Source of the DNA: Martelella mediterranea
GTDB lineage: Bacteria > Pseudomonadota > Alphaproteobacteria > Rhizobiales > Rhizobiaceae
NCBI RefSeq assembly: GCF_004342225.1
Contig: NZ_SMAR01000032.1
Span: 1-40,869 of the forward strand
Direction: 5' to 3'
Length of the DNA stretch: 40,869 nt
Under the pieces are notes generated by a model. It did not search any database, had not been told where the DNA came from, and saw only the letters and a list, made by a program, of their open reading frames with translations. Shown here piece after piece: positions 33,273-40,639 of the stretch. Made by a program: the position numbers and the translations under genes. Positions within the stretch are counted from its first letter, which is position 1; every line of letters begins with the position of its first letter.

Positions 33273-34169
33273 CTACCGCAGGCTGTATCTCCGGCGTTCT
33301 TTTAGAACCGCTTGATAGTTCGAGAGGAGTATTATTGCTCCGCCGAGGAAAACCCAAAGGTCAATGGCCTCGCCATAGGCGTAGAAACCAACAATTGCGG
33401 CCAACGGTACCCGAAGGAAATCAATGGGTATAACAACAGATGCATCGAGCCTTTTTAGTGCCTGAGCCTGACAGAAGTGAGCACTGAGCGCCCCAATGCC
33501 AGCGAGCAACATCCATGGCACGTCGGTCAAATGAACCGGATGCCAGTCTGTGAGGGCGACGATAAACCCTAGCGGCAGTTGGATCAGGATCATCCAGACG
33601 ACGATCACGCCGGGGGAGCATTCGCGCGTCAACTCTTTCACGCAAATCAGAGCCAAAGCATAAAATGCTGCGGCCAGCAGGACGAGGCCTGCCGAGGGAT
33701 CGATCATTCCGACACCGGGGCGTGCAATAACCAATACACCGATGAAACCGCCAAGAGTAGCCAGAATGCGTGGTCGGGTCAGCTTCTCTTTGAGAAACAA
33801 CCATGCAAAGAAAGCAACCCAGATTGGCATTGTGAACTCGAGCGCGAAGACCGATGCCAGAGGCAGAAGGACGACGCCGATCGTCCAGAAATACTGACCT
33901 GTGAAGTGAACGACATTCCGGACGATATGGAGGCGGATCATCTTTGCCTGCTTTAGCTCGGGCAGGAACTTTCGCGCCAGAACTACAATGATACCTAGCC
34001 CAACCAGCGCCCGAAAAAACAAAACTTGTCTGATCGACAGTGATACCGCGAGTTCACGCGATCCAACGGACATCCCAATGAAAGCAACCATGCTAAGGAC
34101 GACCCATATGAGACCGTGTGTAAATTCCACTCTGCTGGTGGATTGATCAGGTGAAATGTTGGCTGACAT
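33273..34169 (-). CDS. EamA-family (DMT) transporter
   Basis: A 298-residue inner-membrane transporter with about ten hydrophobic segments in two EamA repeats. Examples are HGLIWVVLSMVAFIGMSVGS, LEFTMPIWVAFFAWLFLKEK and the second half ending VFLGGAIILLSNYQ. Substrates in this superfamily are small metabolites; none can be assigned. A GTG at 34226 would add 19 residues. The ATG at 34169 (MSANISPDQS) is the more usual start. It runs against the tail genes and, with the Rnk-type gene, fills an insertion bracketed by repeats. Confidence 0.88.
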   Translation of the reverse strand: MSANISPDQSTSRVEFTHGLIWVVLSMVAFIGMSVGSRELAVSLSIRQVLFFRALVGLGIIVVLARKFLPELKQAKMIRLHIVRNVVHFTGQYFWTIGVVLLPLASVFALEFTMPIWVAFFAWLFLKEKLTRPRILATLGGFIGVLVIARPGVGMIDPSAGLVLLAAAFYALALICVKELTRECSPGVIVVWMILIQLPLGFIVALTDWHPVHLTDVPWMLLAGIGALSAHFCQAQALKRLDASVVIPIDFLRVPLAAIVGFYAYGEAIDLWVFLGGAIILLSNYQAVLKERRRYSLR

Positions 34170-34335
34170 GATGTTTTCTGTTCTCGCTTGGAAGAGCGTC
34201 AATCGAGGTAAGCTGTTGTGGCTCACACCTTGCTGCGGATGAAAGGCGCCGTTTGCCCGTCATTCGCATGATTTTAGAATTGAATGAGCCGAAAAGATTT
34301 TTTGGCAGCGATTTGCCTGAACCTGGAAGTTCGCC

Positions 34336-34755
34336 CTATTCGTCTTCCAGGCTTGGCGGCTGACTGACAGCTTCGACTTTCAAACGGCACAACCGCCCAT
34401 CACGTGTATACCAGTCGATGGAGTGCCCGGCTTTCAGTCCAATCAGTGCGGCGCCAATGGGTGTGAGAACAGAAATTCTGGCTTCTGCTATGTCAGCATT
34501 TCCAGGGTAAACCAGCGTCACCTGTCGATCGTCCCCAATGTCTGTCGTAAAATGAATGGACGATCCCATCCGCACGACATCACTGGCTATGCGCTTATCA
34601 TCAACGATGCGGGCGCGTTCGAGCTCGGAGATAAGGAAATCGGCGAGGTCGGCATTCTGTTCGGCAAATCGTTCTGCAAGAAGGGACAGCCGCTTGTGAT
34701 CGGTTTTCGCAAGAACAATTGCAGGCTTGCCCAATTTCTTTTTTTTGGAAGTCAC
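34336..34755 (-). CDS. Rnk-type protein (GreA/GreB C-terminal domain)
   Basis: A 139-residue relative of Rnk, the nucleoside diphosphate kinase regulator, which has a short N-terminal coiled coil and a GreA/GreB C-terminal fold and can bind RNA polymerase. The C-terminal part reads DDRQVTLVYPGNADIAEARI and SVLTPIGAALIGLKAGHSID. The GTG at 34755 has AGGAGA about 7 bases upstream and gives family length; the frame is open to 34887. It lies about 170 bases upstream of the EamA gene on the same strand and is probably carried with it. Confidence 0.85.
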   Translation of the reverse strand: MTSKKKKLGKPAIVLAKTDHKRLSLLAERFAEQNADLADFLISELERARIVDDKRIASDVVRMGSSIHFTTDIGDDRQVTLVYPGNADIAEARISVLTPIGAALIGLKAGHSIDWYTRDGRLCRLKVEAVSQPPSLEDE

Positions 34756-35055
34756 AGTCCATCTCCTCGCTGAGGTTTTCAGCAAAATGAACGCCGCGAG
34801 AGCGGTCGTAGTCTCTGTTGTTTGGGATTGTATGTCGCTTGACAGGCGTCGTTTCCAACGCCTGATGGCAAACTGCCTATGCCCCACGACCGGGGCGCGA
34901 CGCGACCAAGTCGGGGGCTATTTGCCTAGGATAAGGCGAACCCTTTGAGAGCGGAGATGGTGGCGCGTGTTGTTCATGAGCAAGTTGTGTGCCTGAACCA
35001 GGCCAGAGTCAAGCGGACTCGTTTACGAGTTCGTGTGTCGAAGTGTCCTATCCTG

Positions 35056-35091
35056 AGATTATGGTGTTTCTGTCTGCATTCACCATAATCT
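35056..35091. repeat. 11-bp perfect inverted repeat at the right border of the insertion
   Basis: AGATTATGGTG (35056-35066) and CACCATAATCT (35081-35091) are exact complements around a 14-base loop. The right arm touches the point where similarity to the left repeat copy begins. It may be a border structure of the inserted DNA or a terminator-like hairpin. Confidence 0.65.
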
Positions 35092-35393
35092 GGGCGAAGC
35101 GTCAGGAAACGGCGGATATCCGCCCGTGTTCGGGGCCGAATGGCGAGGATGGTTACGACCGGCGTCTGCCGATCGATGTCATCGCCCATTTCCAGACCGA
35201 AGAACCGGATATCGAGTTTGACCGGATTGCGGTTCTGGTCGAGGCAGCACTCGGTCAGGCCATCAAGCTTGACGGCCTGGTGATTGAGCTCACGCTTTCA
35301 GAAAGCCGAAGCTTTATCGATCGTTCCACCGGCGTTGCGCTTGGCGTTGGCGCACTCACCTATGTGGCGGATTAGACGACCGTGGCTGCGGAC
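35083..35393 (+). pseudogene. Remnant of a U/Z-like tail gene (right copy of the direct repeat)
   Basis: This stretch encodes the C-terminal two thirds of the 32791-33255 protein (TIIWAKRQETADIRPCSGPN onward) without its first 45 or so codons. No ribosome-binding site or natural start is seen. A TAG at 35373-35375 replaces the TAT (Tyr) of the left copy. Reading through it gives TTVAADPVVAVN and a stop just before the tail tube gene, which looks like the original end. It is best explained as what was left of the resident tail gene when the EamA-Rnk segment entered with a near-identical copy. Confidence 0.85.
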
Positions 35394-35456
35394 CCTGTGG
35401 TCGCTGTAAACTAAAGAACATCCATTAGAAAATCTGGCAAGTGGAAGGAAAGTCAA

Positions 35457-35873
35457 ATGGCACTTGGCCGCGAACTGATCATTAAACGCAAGAATGACGC
35501 GACGGAAGAGTTCGATATCGTCTGTGTTGTCGAGCAGCGCTCACTCAACATCAACAATGAGGAAGTCGATACGACCAAGCCCGATTTCGAAAACCCCGGC
35601 GGGGTTCTCAAATACTCATCAATTGGCGGCGTTCAGTCGGTGCGCTGGTCTGGATCGGGGGCTTATGTTTCAAGTGCAACGCAGGCGCTGGTGCTGCAGG
35701 ATATTCTGGGGCAGACCAAGAGCGAATATCAGGTGACAGTTCCGTCTGTGGGAACGTTTGAAGGCCCGATGACGATGCTTTCGGCAAACTTCCAGGGGGA
35801 TAAATCCGGAGAACTGACCTGCGATCTGGCAGGTGTGTTTGACGGCAGCGTTGTGTTCGCGGCGGCAAACTGA
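35457..35873 (+). CDS. Major tail tube protein (gpV-like)
   Basis: A 138-residue tail tube subunit. MALGRELIIKRKNDATEEFD with VCVVEQRSLNINNEEVDTTK and the glycine-rich middle GGVQSVRWSGSGAYVSS fit the long-tail phage tube family. Hexamers stack around the tape measure. Its stop shares one base with the next start (TGATG). Confidence 0.9.
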   Translation: MALGRELIIKRKNDATEEFDIVCVVEQRSLNINNEEVDTTKPDFENPGGVLKYSSIGGVQSVRWSGSGAYVSSATQALVLQDILGQTKSEYQVTVPSVGTFEGPMTMLSANFQGDKSGELTCDLAGVFDGSVVFAAAN

Positions 35874-36280
35874 TGAACGGCCTTGCAAATCCCCTTCGTG
35901 GTGAGGCTGTCGTAACGCTGGGCAAGCAGTCGGTTACGCTGGCTGTGACCTTTGGCGGACTGATGCGTTTATCGCAGGCCATTGGCGCAAAGACGATGGA
36001 TGAGATCTATCAGCGGCTATTGGGTTTTGAGCCCTTCGCCGTTTCCTGCGCTATCCGTTGTCTTGCTGTGGCTGAAAGCGATGAACAGCGTTCGGACCTT
36101 TCCGCTCGTATCCTTTCAGAACAGAATATCTCGGCGGCTGATCAGAAAAGCTGGCGGGATGGCGTCGAGCAGGCACTGACCGCCCATATCGAAAAGGGGC
36201 AGGCGGTTCGCGAAAGCGTCTCTGTCTCAGAAGAGGTGGAGGCGGCTGTTACCGGAAAAAAGCATCAGACAGCGTCCTGA
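35873..36280 (+). CDS. Tail assembly chaperone, upstream product (G-like, GTA family)
   Basis: A 135-residue protein of the GTA/TAC family: MNGLANPLRGEAVVTLGKQS, LAVTFGGLMRLSQAIGAKTM DEIYQRL-type sequence. It corresponds to lambda G, which binds the tape measure. Near its 3' end lies A-AAA-AAG in the right phase for a -1 shift, eight codons before the stop, joining it to the following open frame. Confidence 0.88.
   Translation: MNGLANPLRGEAVVTLGKQSVTLAVTFGGLMRLSQAIGAKTMDEIYQRLLGFEPFAVSCAIRCLAVAESDEQRSDLSARILSEQNISAADQKSWRDGVEQALTAHIEKGQAVRESVSVSEEVEAAVTGKKHQTAS
36256..36262 (+). other. Programmed -1 frameshift site, A AAA AAG
   Basis: In the chaperone frame the codons are GGA-AAA-AAG, so the heptamer A-AAA-AAG is in the X-XXY-YYZ phase, the strongest bacterial -1 slippery class. 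After slippage the frame GCA-TCA-GAC-AGC is open to 36507. This is the same arrangement as lambda G/GT. Confidence 0.85.
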
Positions 36281-36507
36281 TTGCAGACCATATCAGGACG
36301 CTGTTTCAGATCGCGGTGACAGCAGAGCGGCTTCAATGGTCGCCATCCACCTTCTGGATGGCAACGGCCTTAGAGCTTTCCATGGCGATTGATGCCATCA
36401 CCGGTCAAACGAAGTCTGCTTCGCCGGTCAGCCGTGATCGGATCCGAGTTATCATGGCCGAACACGGTTCGCAGAAATCCATTCGCAACAAGGCAGAACA
36501 CCGATGA
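36262..36507 (+). CDS. Tail assembly chaperone extension (GT-like), made by -1 frameshift
   Basis: This frame has no ATG near its start. A GTG at 36316 would give 63 residues, with no ribosome-binding site. The frame is open back to the slippery site, and similarity to the TAC_6 family (TLFQIAVTAERLQWSPSTFW and ATALELSMAI) begins before that GTG. The fused product would be about 211 residues: 130 from the upstream frame and 81 from here. It ends by overlapping the tape measure start (ATGA). Confidence 0.8.
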   Translation, partial: ASDSVLIADHIRTLFQIAVTAERLQWSPSTFWMATALELSMAIDAITGQTKSASPVSRDRIRVIMAEHGSQKSIRNKAEHR

Positions 36508-38570
36508 GCAGGCCGGATATTCCTGTCAGAATTGGCGCTGACGACCGTGAGTTCAGAAGTGCCATGACCCGTATTCGTCTTCAGGCGCGAACGGCGGCCA
36601 ATGATACGGCCAGTTCGTTCCTGTCGATCAAGAACAAGATCGGCGGTGTTGATGGTATCTTTGGCATGCTGGCCGGTGGCCCGGGCGGTCTTGCTGCTTC
36701 GCTGGGGCTTGGCTCATTTGTCGCTGCCACACAGCAGGCGGTCGACTCTGTTGCCAACCTTGGCAAAGCCGCCAAAACGGCAGGCATAGAGTTTGAGGCG
36801 TTTCAGGAGCTGCGCTATGCGGCCGTGAAAAACAAGGTTGAAGTTGATGCCCTGACCGACGGCCTGAAAGAGATGCAGCTTCGCGCTGATGAGTTCATCA
36901 AAACCGGTGGTGGCCCAGCGGCGGAATCGTTTCAGCGTCTCGGCCTGTCTGCCCGTCAGCTGACGCGGATGCTGGAAGATCCTGCATCCATGTTTGAAAC
37001 GCTGATTGGCAAGATCAGACAGCTTGATCGCGCGGCACAGATCCGTGTTCTGGATGAGATGTTCGGCGGGACAGCGGCTGAACAGTTTACCTCACTTATG
37101 GATGAAGCCGGTCAGAGCATTGCCGATGCCCGTCAGGAAGCCCGCGACATGGGCGCGGTGATGGATGATGAGCTGTTGCGCAAGGCCGAAGATGTCAACG
37201 CCGAATGGGAAGCCATGGCGCTGGTGATCGGAACCCGCGTCAAAGGCAGCCTGGTGGAAATCGCTGATCTGGTTTCCGGGCTGATTACCAGCCTTGGTCA
37301 GTTTACCAGCCAGCTTGATGAAGCATTGCAGAAGGCTGGCAATGCCGGGATCTGGACTCAGATCGGAAATGGTCTCGGCATTGATATGTCCCAGAACATG
37401 ATCTGGGACGACGAACAGGGGTGGATCGCGTCTGGTTCGGGCAGTAGCGCGGGTCAAGGGGCGTCGAAAGGCGGACGTGTTATTCCCGGAGCCTCGGAGC
37501 AGGATAAGGAAGACAGCTATAACGCCTTGCGCGACAAGCTTGATGCCGCGCGTGAGGTGACCGAGGAGATTGACCGACAGAACGCGCTGACAGCTGAACA
37601 GGTCGCGCTGGAGCGGGAAGTGGCGAAGCTTCGCAATCAATATGAAAAAAGCGGTGCCTACTACAATGAAGATCTGTTGGTACAAAAAGCTCAGGAAACG
37701 GTTGACGCCCGTAACCGCCGCCGAGAAGCAATGAAAGCCAGTCGCAGTGGCGGCGGCGGTGGTGCCGCATCGGTCGACCGGGAACGCGAAGCCGTTGAAA
37801 AGCTCATTCAGGCGCTGCAGGACGAACTGCAGATGAGCGAAATGACAGCTGAGGAAAAGAAGGTCTTCGAAAACCTGCGCCGTGCCGGTGCTGCTGCAAC
37901 GGATGAGGAGCGGGCTTCAATTGAAGAGCTGACACGTGCGATTGAAGATCAAAAGGAAAAGCAGGAACAGGCCGCTGATACGGCTGATTTTTTCCGTGAT
38001 ACTGCCAGTGACAGTTTCATGGCGCTTATCCCGGCGATTGAGACGGGCAATGCAGCCCTCGACACACTGATCAACAAACTGATTGAGGCGGCTGCGCAGG
38101 CTGCATTATTCGGCCAGGGGCCGCTTGCCGGAATTTTCGGCGGCGGCGCCGGGCTTTTGGGCGGGTTTCTTGGTGGCGGCGGATCCGGAATGACCAGAGG
38201 TGGTCTGCCGGTTTACGGAGGCTCTATCCTCTCCGTTCTGGGCTTTCCCGCACATGAAAAGGGAACCAGCTTTGCGCAGGGCGGGGTCTCTCTTGTCGGG
38301 GAGCGCGGGCCGGAGCTGGTTAACCTTCCCCGTGGTTCTGAAGTTATCCCGAACCATCGTATTGGCTCGATGATGACCAGAACCAGCGGTGCCAGCACCA
38401 TCAATACTGTGAGCATTGGCGATATCAATGTTTCTGTTCCCGAAGGCACGGATCCGAAAGATGCAGCGGCGATGGGTCGCGAGTTCAGGAAACAGATTGA
38501 TGCCGCCATTGATGCGCGGCTTCAGGACAACAGCCGCGCACGCGGTATGCTGGCCGGAGGGCCGTTCTGA
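36504..38570 (+). CDS. Tail tape measure protein
   Basis: A 688-residue tape measure. It has a helical N-terminus (DDREFRSAMTRIRLQARTAA), a glycine-rich hydrophobic stretch near 50-80 (GIFGMLAGGPGGLAASLGLG), coiled coils at about 345-490, and a second glycine-rich hydrophobic stretch near 540-570 before a beta-type C-terminus (GGVSLVGERGPELVNLPRGS). The GERGPE-L-VNLPRGSEVIPN motif is frequent in tape measures. At 0.15 nm per residue it predicts a tail near 100 nm. Confidence 0.93.
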   Translation: MSRPDIPVRIGADDREFRSAMTRIRLQARTAANDTASSFLSIKNKIGGVDGIFGMLAGGPGGLAASLGLGSFVAATQQAVDSVANLGKAAKTAGIEFEAFQELRYAAVKNKVEVDALTDGLKEMQLRADEFIKTGGGPAAESFQRLGLSARQLTRMLEDPASMFETLIGKIRQLDRAAQIRVLDEMFGGTAAEQFTSLMDEAGQSIADARQEARDMGAVMDDELLRKAEDVNAEWEAMALVIGTRVKGSLVEIADLVSGLITSLGQFTSQLDEALQKAGNAGIWTQIGNGLGIDMSQNMIWDDEQGWIASGSGSSAGQGASKGGRVIPGASEQDKEDSYNALRDKLDAAREVTEEIDRQNALTAEQVALEREVAKLRNQYEKSGAYYNEDLLVQKAQETVDARNRRREAMKASRSGGGGGAASVDREREAVEKLIQALQDELQMSEMTAEEKKVFENLRRAGAAATDEERASIEELTRAIEDQKEKQEQAADTADFFRDTASDSFMALIPAIETGNAALDTLINKLIEAAAQAALFGQGPLAGIFGGGAGLLGGFLGGGGSGMTRGGLPVYGGSILSVLGFPAHEKGTSFAQGGVSLVGERGPELVNLPRGSEVIPNHRIGSMMTRTSGASTINTVSIGDINVSVPEGTDPKDAAAMGREFRKQIDAAIDARLQDNSRARGMLAGGPF

Positions 38571-38917
38571 TGGCGGACAAGTTTGAACCACCAGTCTGCC
38601 CGGTGATTTCGAGCAGAAAGAATGTCGCGTTCAAAACGCTCGAAACAGAATTTGGTGATGGATATACGCAAAGGGCTGGCGCCGGTCTGAACTCGGAAAG
38701 TGTCACATTCGACGCGACATGGACCGGGTTGACGATCACTGAAGCTGATCAGGTTGAAGCCTTCTTTCGGAAACAGCGTGGTTATTTGCCGTTTGAATGG
38801 ACGCTGCCAAGAGAAAGCAAGTCATGGCTCTATCGCTGCAAGTCGTGGTCGCGCAACGGTGTTGGCGGTCGCCACGACACCATCACGGCAACGATTGAAC
38901 GGGTTTATGACTTATGA
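38570..38917 (+). CDS. Minor tail protein M-like
   Basis: A 115-residue protein of the lambda gpM family. Conserved stretches are LETEFGDGYTQRAGAGLNSE and TITEADQVEAFFRKQRG then YLPFEWTLP. It is part of the tail tip assembly and is coupled to the tape measure gene (TGATG) and to L (ATGA). Confidence 0.9.
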   Translation: MADKFEPPVCPVISSRKNVAFKTLETEFGDGYTQRAGAGLNSESVTFDATWTGLTITEADQVEAFFRKQRGYLPFEWTLPRESKSWLYRCKSWSRNGVGGRHDTITATIERVYDL

Positions 38918-39624
38918 CCCTGATATCCGAAAACGCACAGTCACTGGCTGCCGATGATATCGTCCATCTTTACGAGCTGGATGCCTCGGTGATCGGCGGC
39001 GGGATCTATCGGTTTACATCATCGGCGTTTGAAGACGCGCCGGTGTCGTTCGGTGGCAATGTTTTTGAACCGACGCCGATTGAAACCGATGGCTGGGAAA
39101 TGTCGTCGCAGGGCACCATGCCAAGGCCAAAACTTAAGGTCGCGAATGTGTCCGGCGTCTTGTCAGCCGTCGTCAATGAATTCGGCGATCTGGTCGGCGC
39201 GACGTTTCGGCGGATCCGGACGTTTCGCCGGTTTCTCGATGGCATGGACGATACCGATCAGGACGCACACTTTCCCGTCGATGTTTACCGGATTGAGCAA
39301 AAGACCAATCAGAACCGGGTCTATATCGAGTGGACACTGGCAGCGGCCATGGATCAGCAGGGGCGAAAGCTGCCCGGTCGGCAGGTGATACAAAGCGCCT
39401 GCATGCATACCTATCGCCGCTATGATCCGGAAACCGGTTCGTTCGATTATTCGAAGGCGACATGTCCCTATGCCGGATCGGCCTGTTTCGATGCGAAAGG
39501 CAATGCGGTTGCCGCGTCAGAAGATCGCTGCAGCAAGCTTTTGCAGTCCGGCTGCGTGAAGCGTTTCGGCCATGGCGATCTGCCGACACGGGCCTTTCCC
39601 GGTGTCGGGCGGGCCAACACTTAA
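38914..39624 (+). CDS. Minor tail protein L-like
   Basis: A 236-residue tail tip protein of the gpL family. The C-terminal half has five cysteines (163, 184, 191, 206, 214) in QSACMHTYRRYDPETGSFDY, KATCPYAGSACFDAKG and DRCSKLLQSGCVKRFG. Lambda gpL carries a 4Fe-4S cluster in this region, so a cluster is likely here too. It is followed by K after 14 bases. Confidence 0.9.
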   Translation: MTLISENAQSLAADDIVHLYELDASVIGGGIYRFTSSAFEDAPVSFGGNVFEPTPIETDGWEMSSQGTMPRPKLKVANVSGVLSAVVNEFGDLVGATFRRIRTFRRFLDGMDDTDQDAHFPVDVYRIEQKTNQNRVYIEWTLAAAMDQQGRKLPGRQVIQSACMHTYRRYDPETGSFDYSKATCPYAGSACFDAKGNAVAASEDRCSKLLQSGCVKRFGHGDLPTRAFPGVGRANT

Positions 39625-39638
39625 GAAAGCTCAAAATC

Positions 39639-40334
39639 ATGTTTGATGATGATGTTGCACGGGATGCCCGTGCGCATGCGCTCGACGTCTGGCCGCAGGA
39701 AGCCTGCGGGGTGGTCTCCGATGATCGCTATATCCGTGCGCCAAACATTGCTGAGGATCCGGAGAATGCCTTTGAAATGCCCGCCGATGCCTGGTTGAAC
39801 TATCAGCCGGAAGCCGTCATTCACAGCCACAATGCAAAAATCCATCCGCACTGGCCGTCGAAGGGTGACATGGAAACCCAGATCGCGACCGGCTTACCAT
39901 TTGGAATTATCAGCTGCGACGGTGAAGTGACCACGCCGGTTTTATGGTGGGGCGATCATTGTCTTGATACGCCGCTTCTGGGCCGGTCTTTCGTGCCGGG
40001 TGTCTTCGATTGCTACGGGCTTGTGCGCAGCTGGTACTGGCAGGACCGAGGAATCCGGCTACCGGATTTTGCCCGCTCGAAAAACTGGTGGGAAGAGGGC
40101 GATCATCTGCTGACCGATCATTTTGAGGAGGCGGGCTTTAAAGCAATTGACGCTGATGAAGCCCGCCCCGGCGATGTGTTCTTCATGCGCCTGGTCTCGA
40201 AGGTGCCGTGTCATTCCGGCATTCTTCTCGATGACAGTCTTTGCCTGCATCACCTCGACGGGCGGCTTTCACGGCGTGAGCCGGTCGGGCCGTGGCTGAA
40301 ACGGATCACGCATTGGGTGCGGTATCGGGATTAG
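39639..40334 (+). CDS. Tail tip protein K-like (JAB metallopeptidase plus NlpC/P60)
   Basis: A 231-residue protein. The N-terminal JAMM-like domain has Glu21, the HSH pair at 62-64, Ser74 and Asp77. The C-terminal NlpC/P60 domain has Cys125 (GVFDCYGLVRSWY) and His192 (PCHSGILLDD). Lambda gpK has the same two domains and may act on peptidoglycan or on tail processing. The frame is open from 39462, but ATG 39639 follows the L stop and starts the JAMM domain. Confidence 0.9.
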   Translation: MFDDDVARDARAHALDVWPQEACGVVSDDRYIRAPNIAEDPENAFEMPADAWLNYQPEAVIHSHNAKIHPHWPSKGDMETQIATGLPFGIISCDGEVTTPVLWWGDHCLDTPLLGRSFVPGVFDCYGLVRSWYWQDRGIRLPDFARSKNWWEEGDHLLTDHFEEAGFKAIDADEARPGDVFFMRLVSKVPCHSGILLDDSLCLHHLDGRLSRREPVGPWLKRITHWVRYRD

Positions 40335-40639
40335 GCGGCCTCAATCTCCGGTATGGCGTCCAGCTCAGCTTTCAGTGCGGCTGCTTGTGTCTTCAGATCG
40401 TAGCTTGCCTGCATGTTCAGCCAGAATTCCGGTGTTGTGCGTAAGAACTTTGCCAGCCGAAGTGCCGTATCAGTCGTCATTGCTGTCTGTTCCGTTGCAA
40501 TGCGTTCGATGCGCGTGCGCGGAACATGCAGCTGCTTTGCCAGCGCTCCGGCGCTCATGCCAAGCGGGATCAGATATTCTTCGCGGAGAATTTCACTTGG
40601 GTGAACCGGGGGGAGGGCTGTGGGCATCATTCGATCCAT
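40331..40639 (-). CDS. HigA-type antitoxin/XRE regulator
   Basis: A 102-residue HigA/VapI-family helix-turn-helix protein: LPPVHPSEILREEYLIPLGM, SAGALAKQLHVPRTRIERIA and LRTTPEFWLNMQASYDLKTQ. Such proteins normally neutralise a HigB RNase encoded just upstream. Here the upstream gene is another HTH protein, not a recognisable HigB. It is coupled to it (TAATG), runs against the tail genes and overlaps K by four bases tail to tail. Confidence 0.88.
   Translation of the reverse strand: MDRMMPTALPPVHPSEILREEYLIPLGMSAGALAKQLHVPRTRIERIATEQTAMTTDTALRLAKFLRTTPEFWLNMQASYDLKTQAAALKAELDAIPEIEAA

Noticed and set aside
34989-35375. 128-codon frame as an intact tail gene
   Set aside because: Its first part is unrelated to the family, lacks a ribosome-binding site and joins the repeat mid-gene; it is a remnant.
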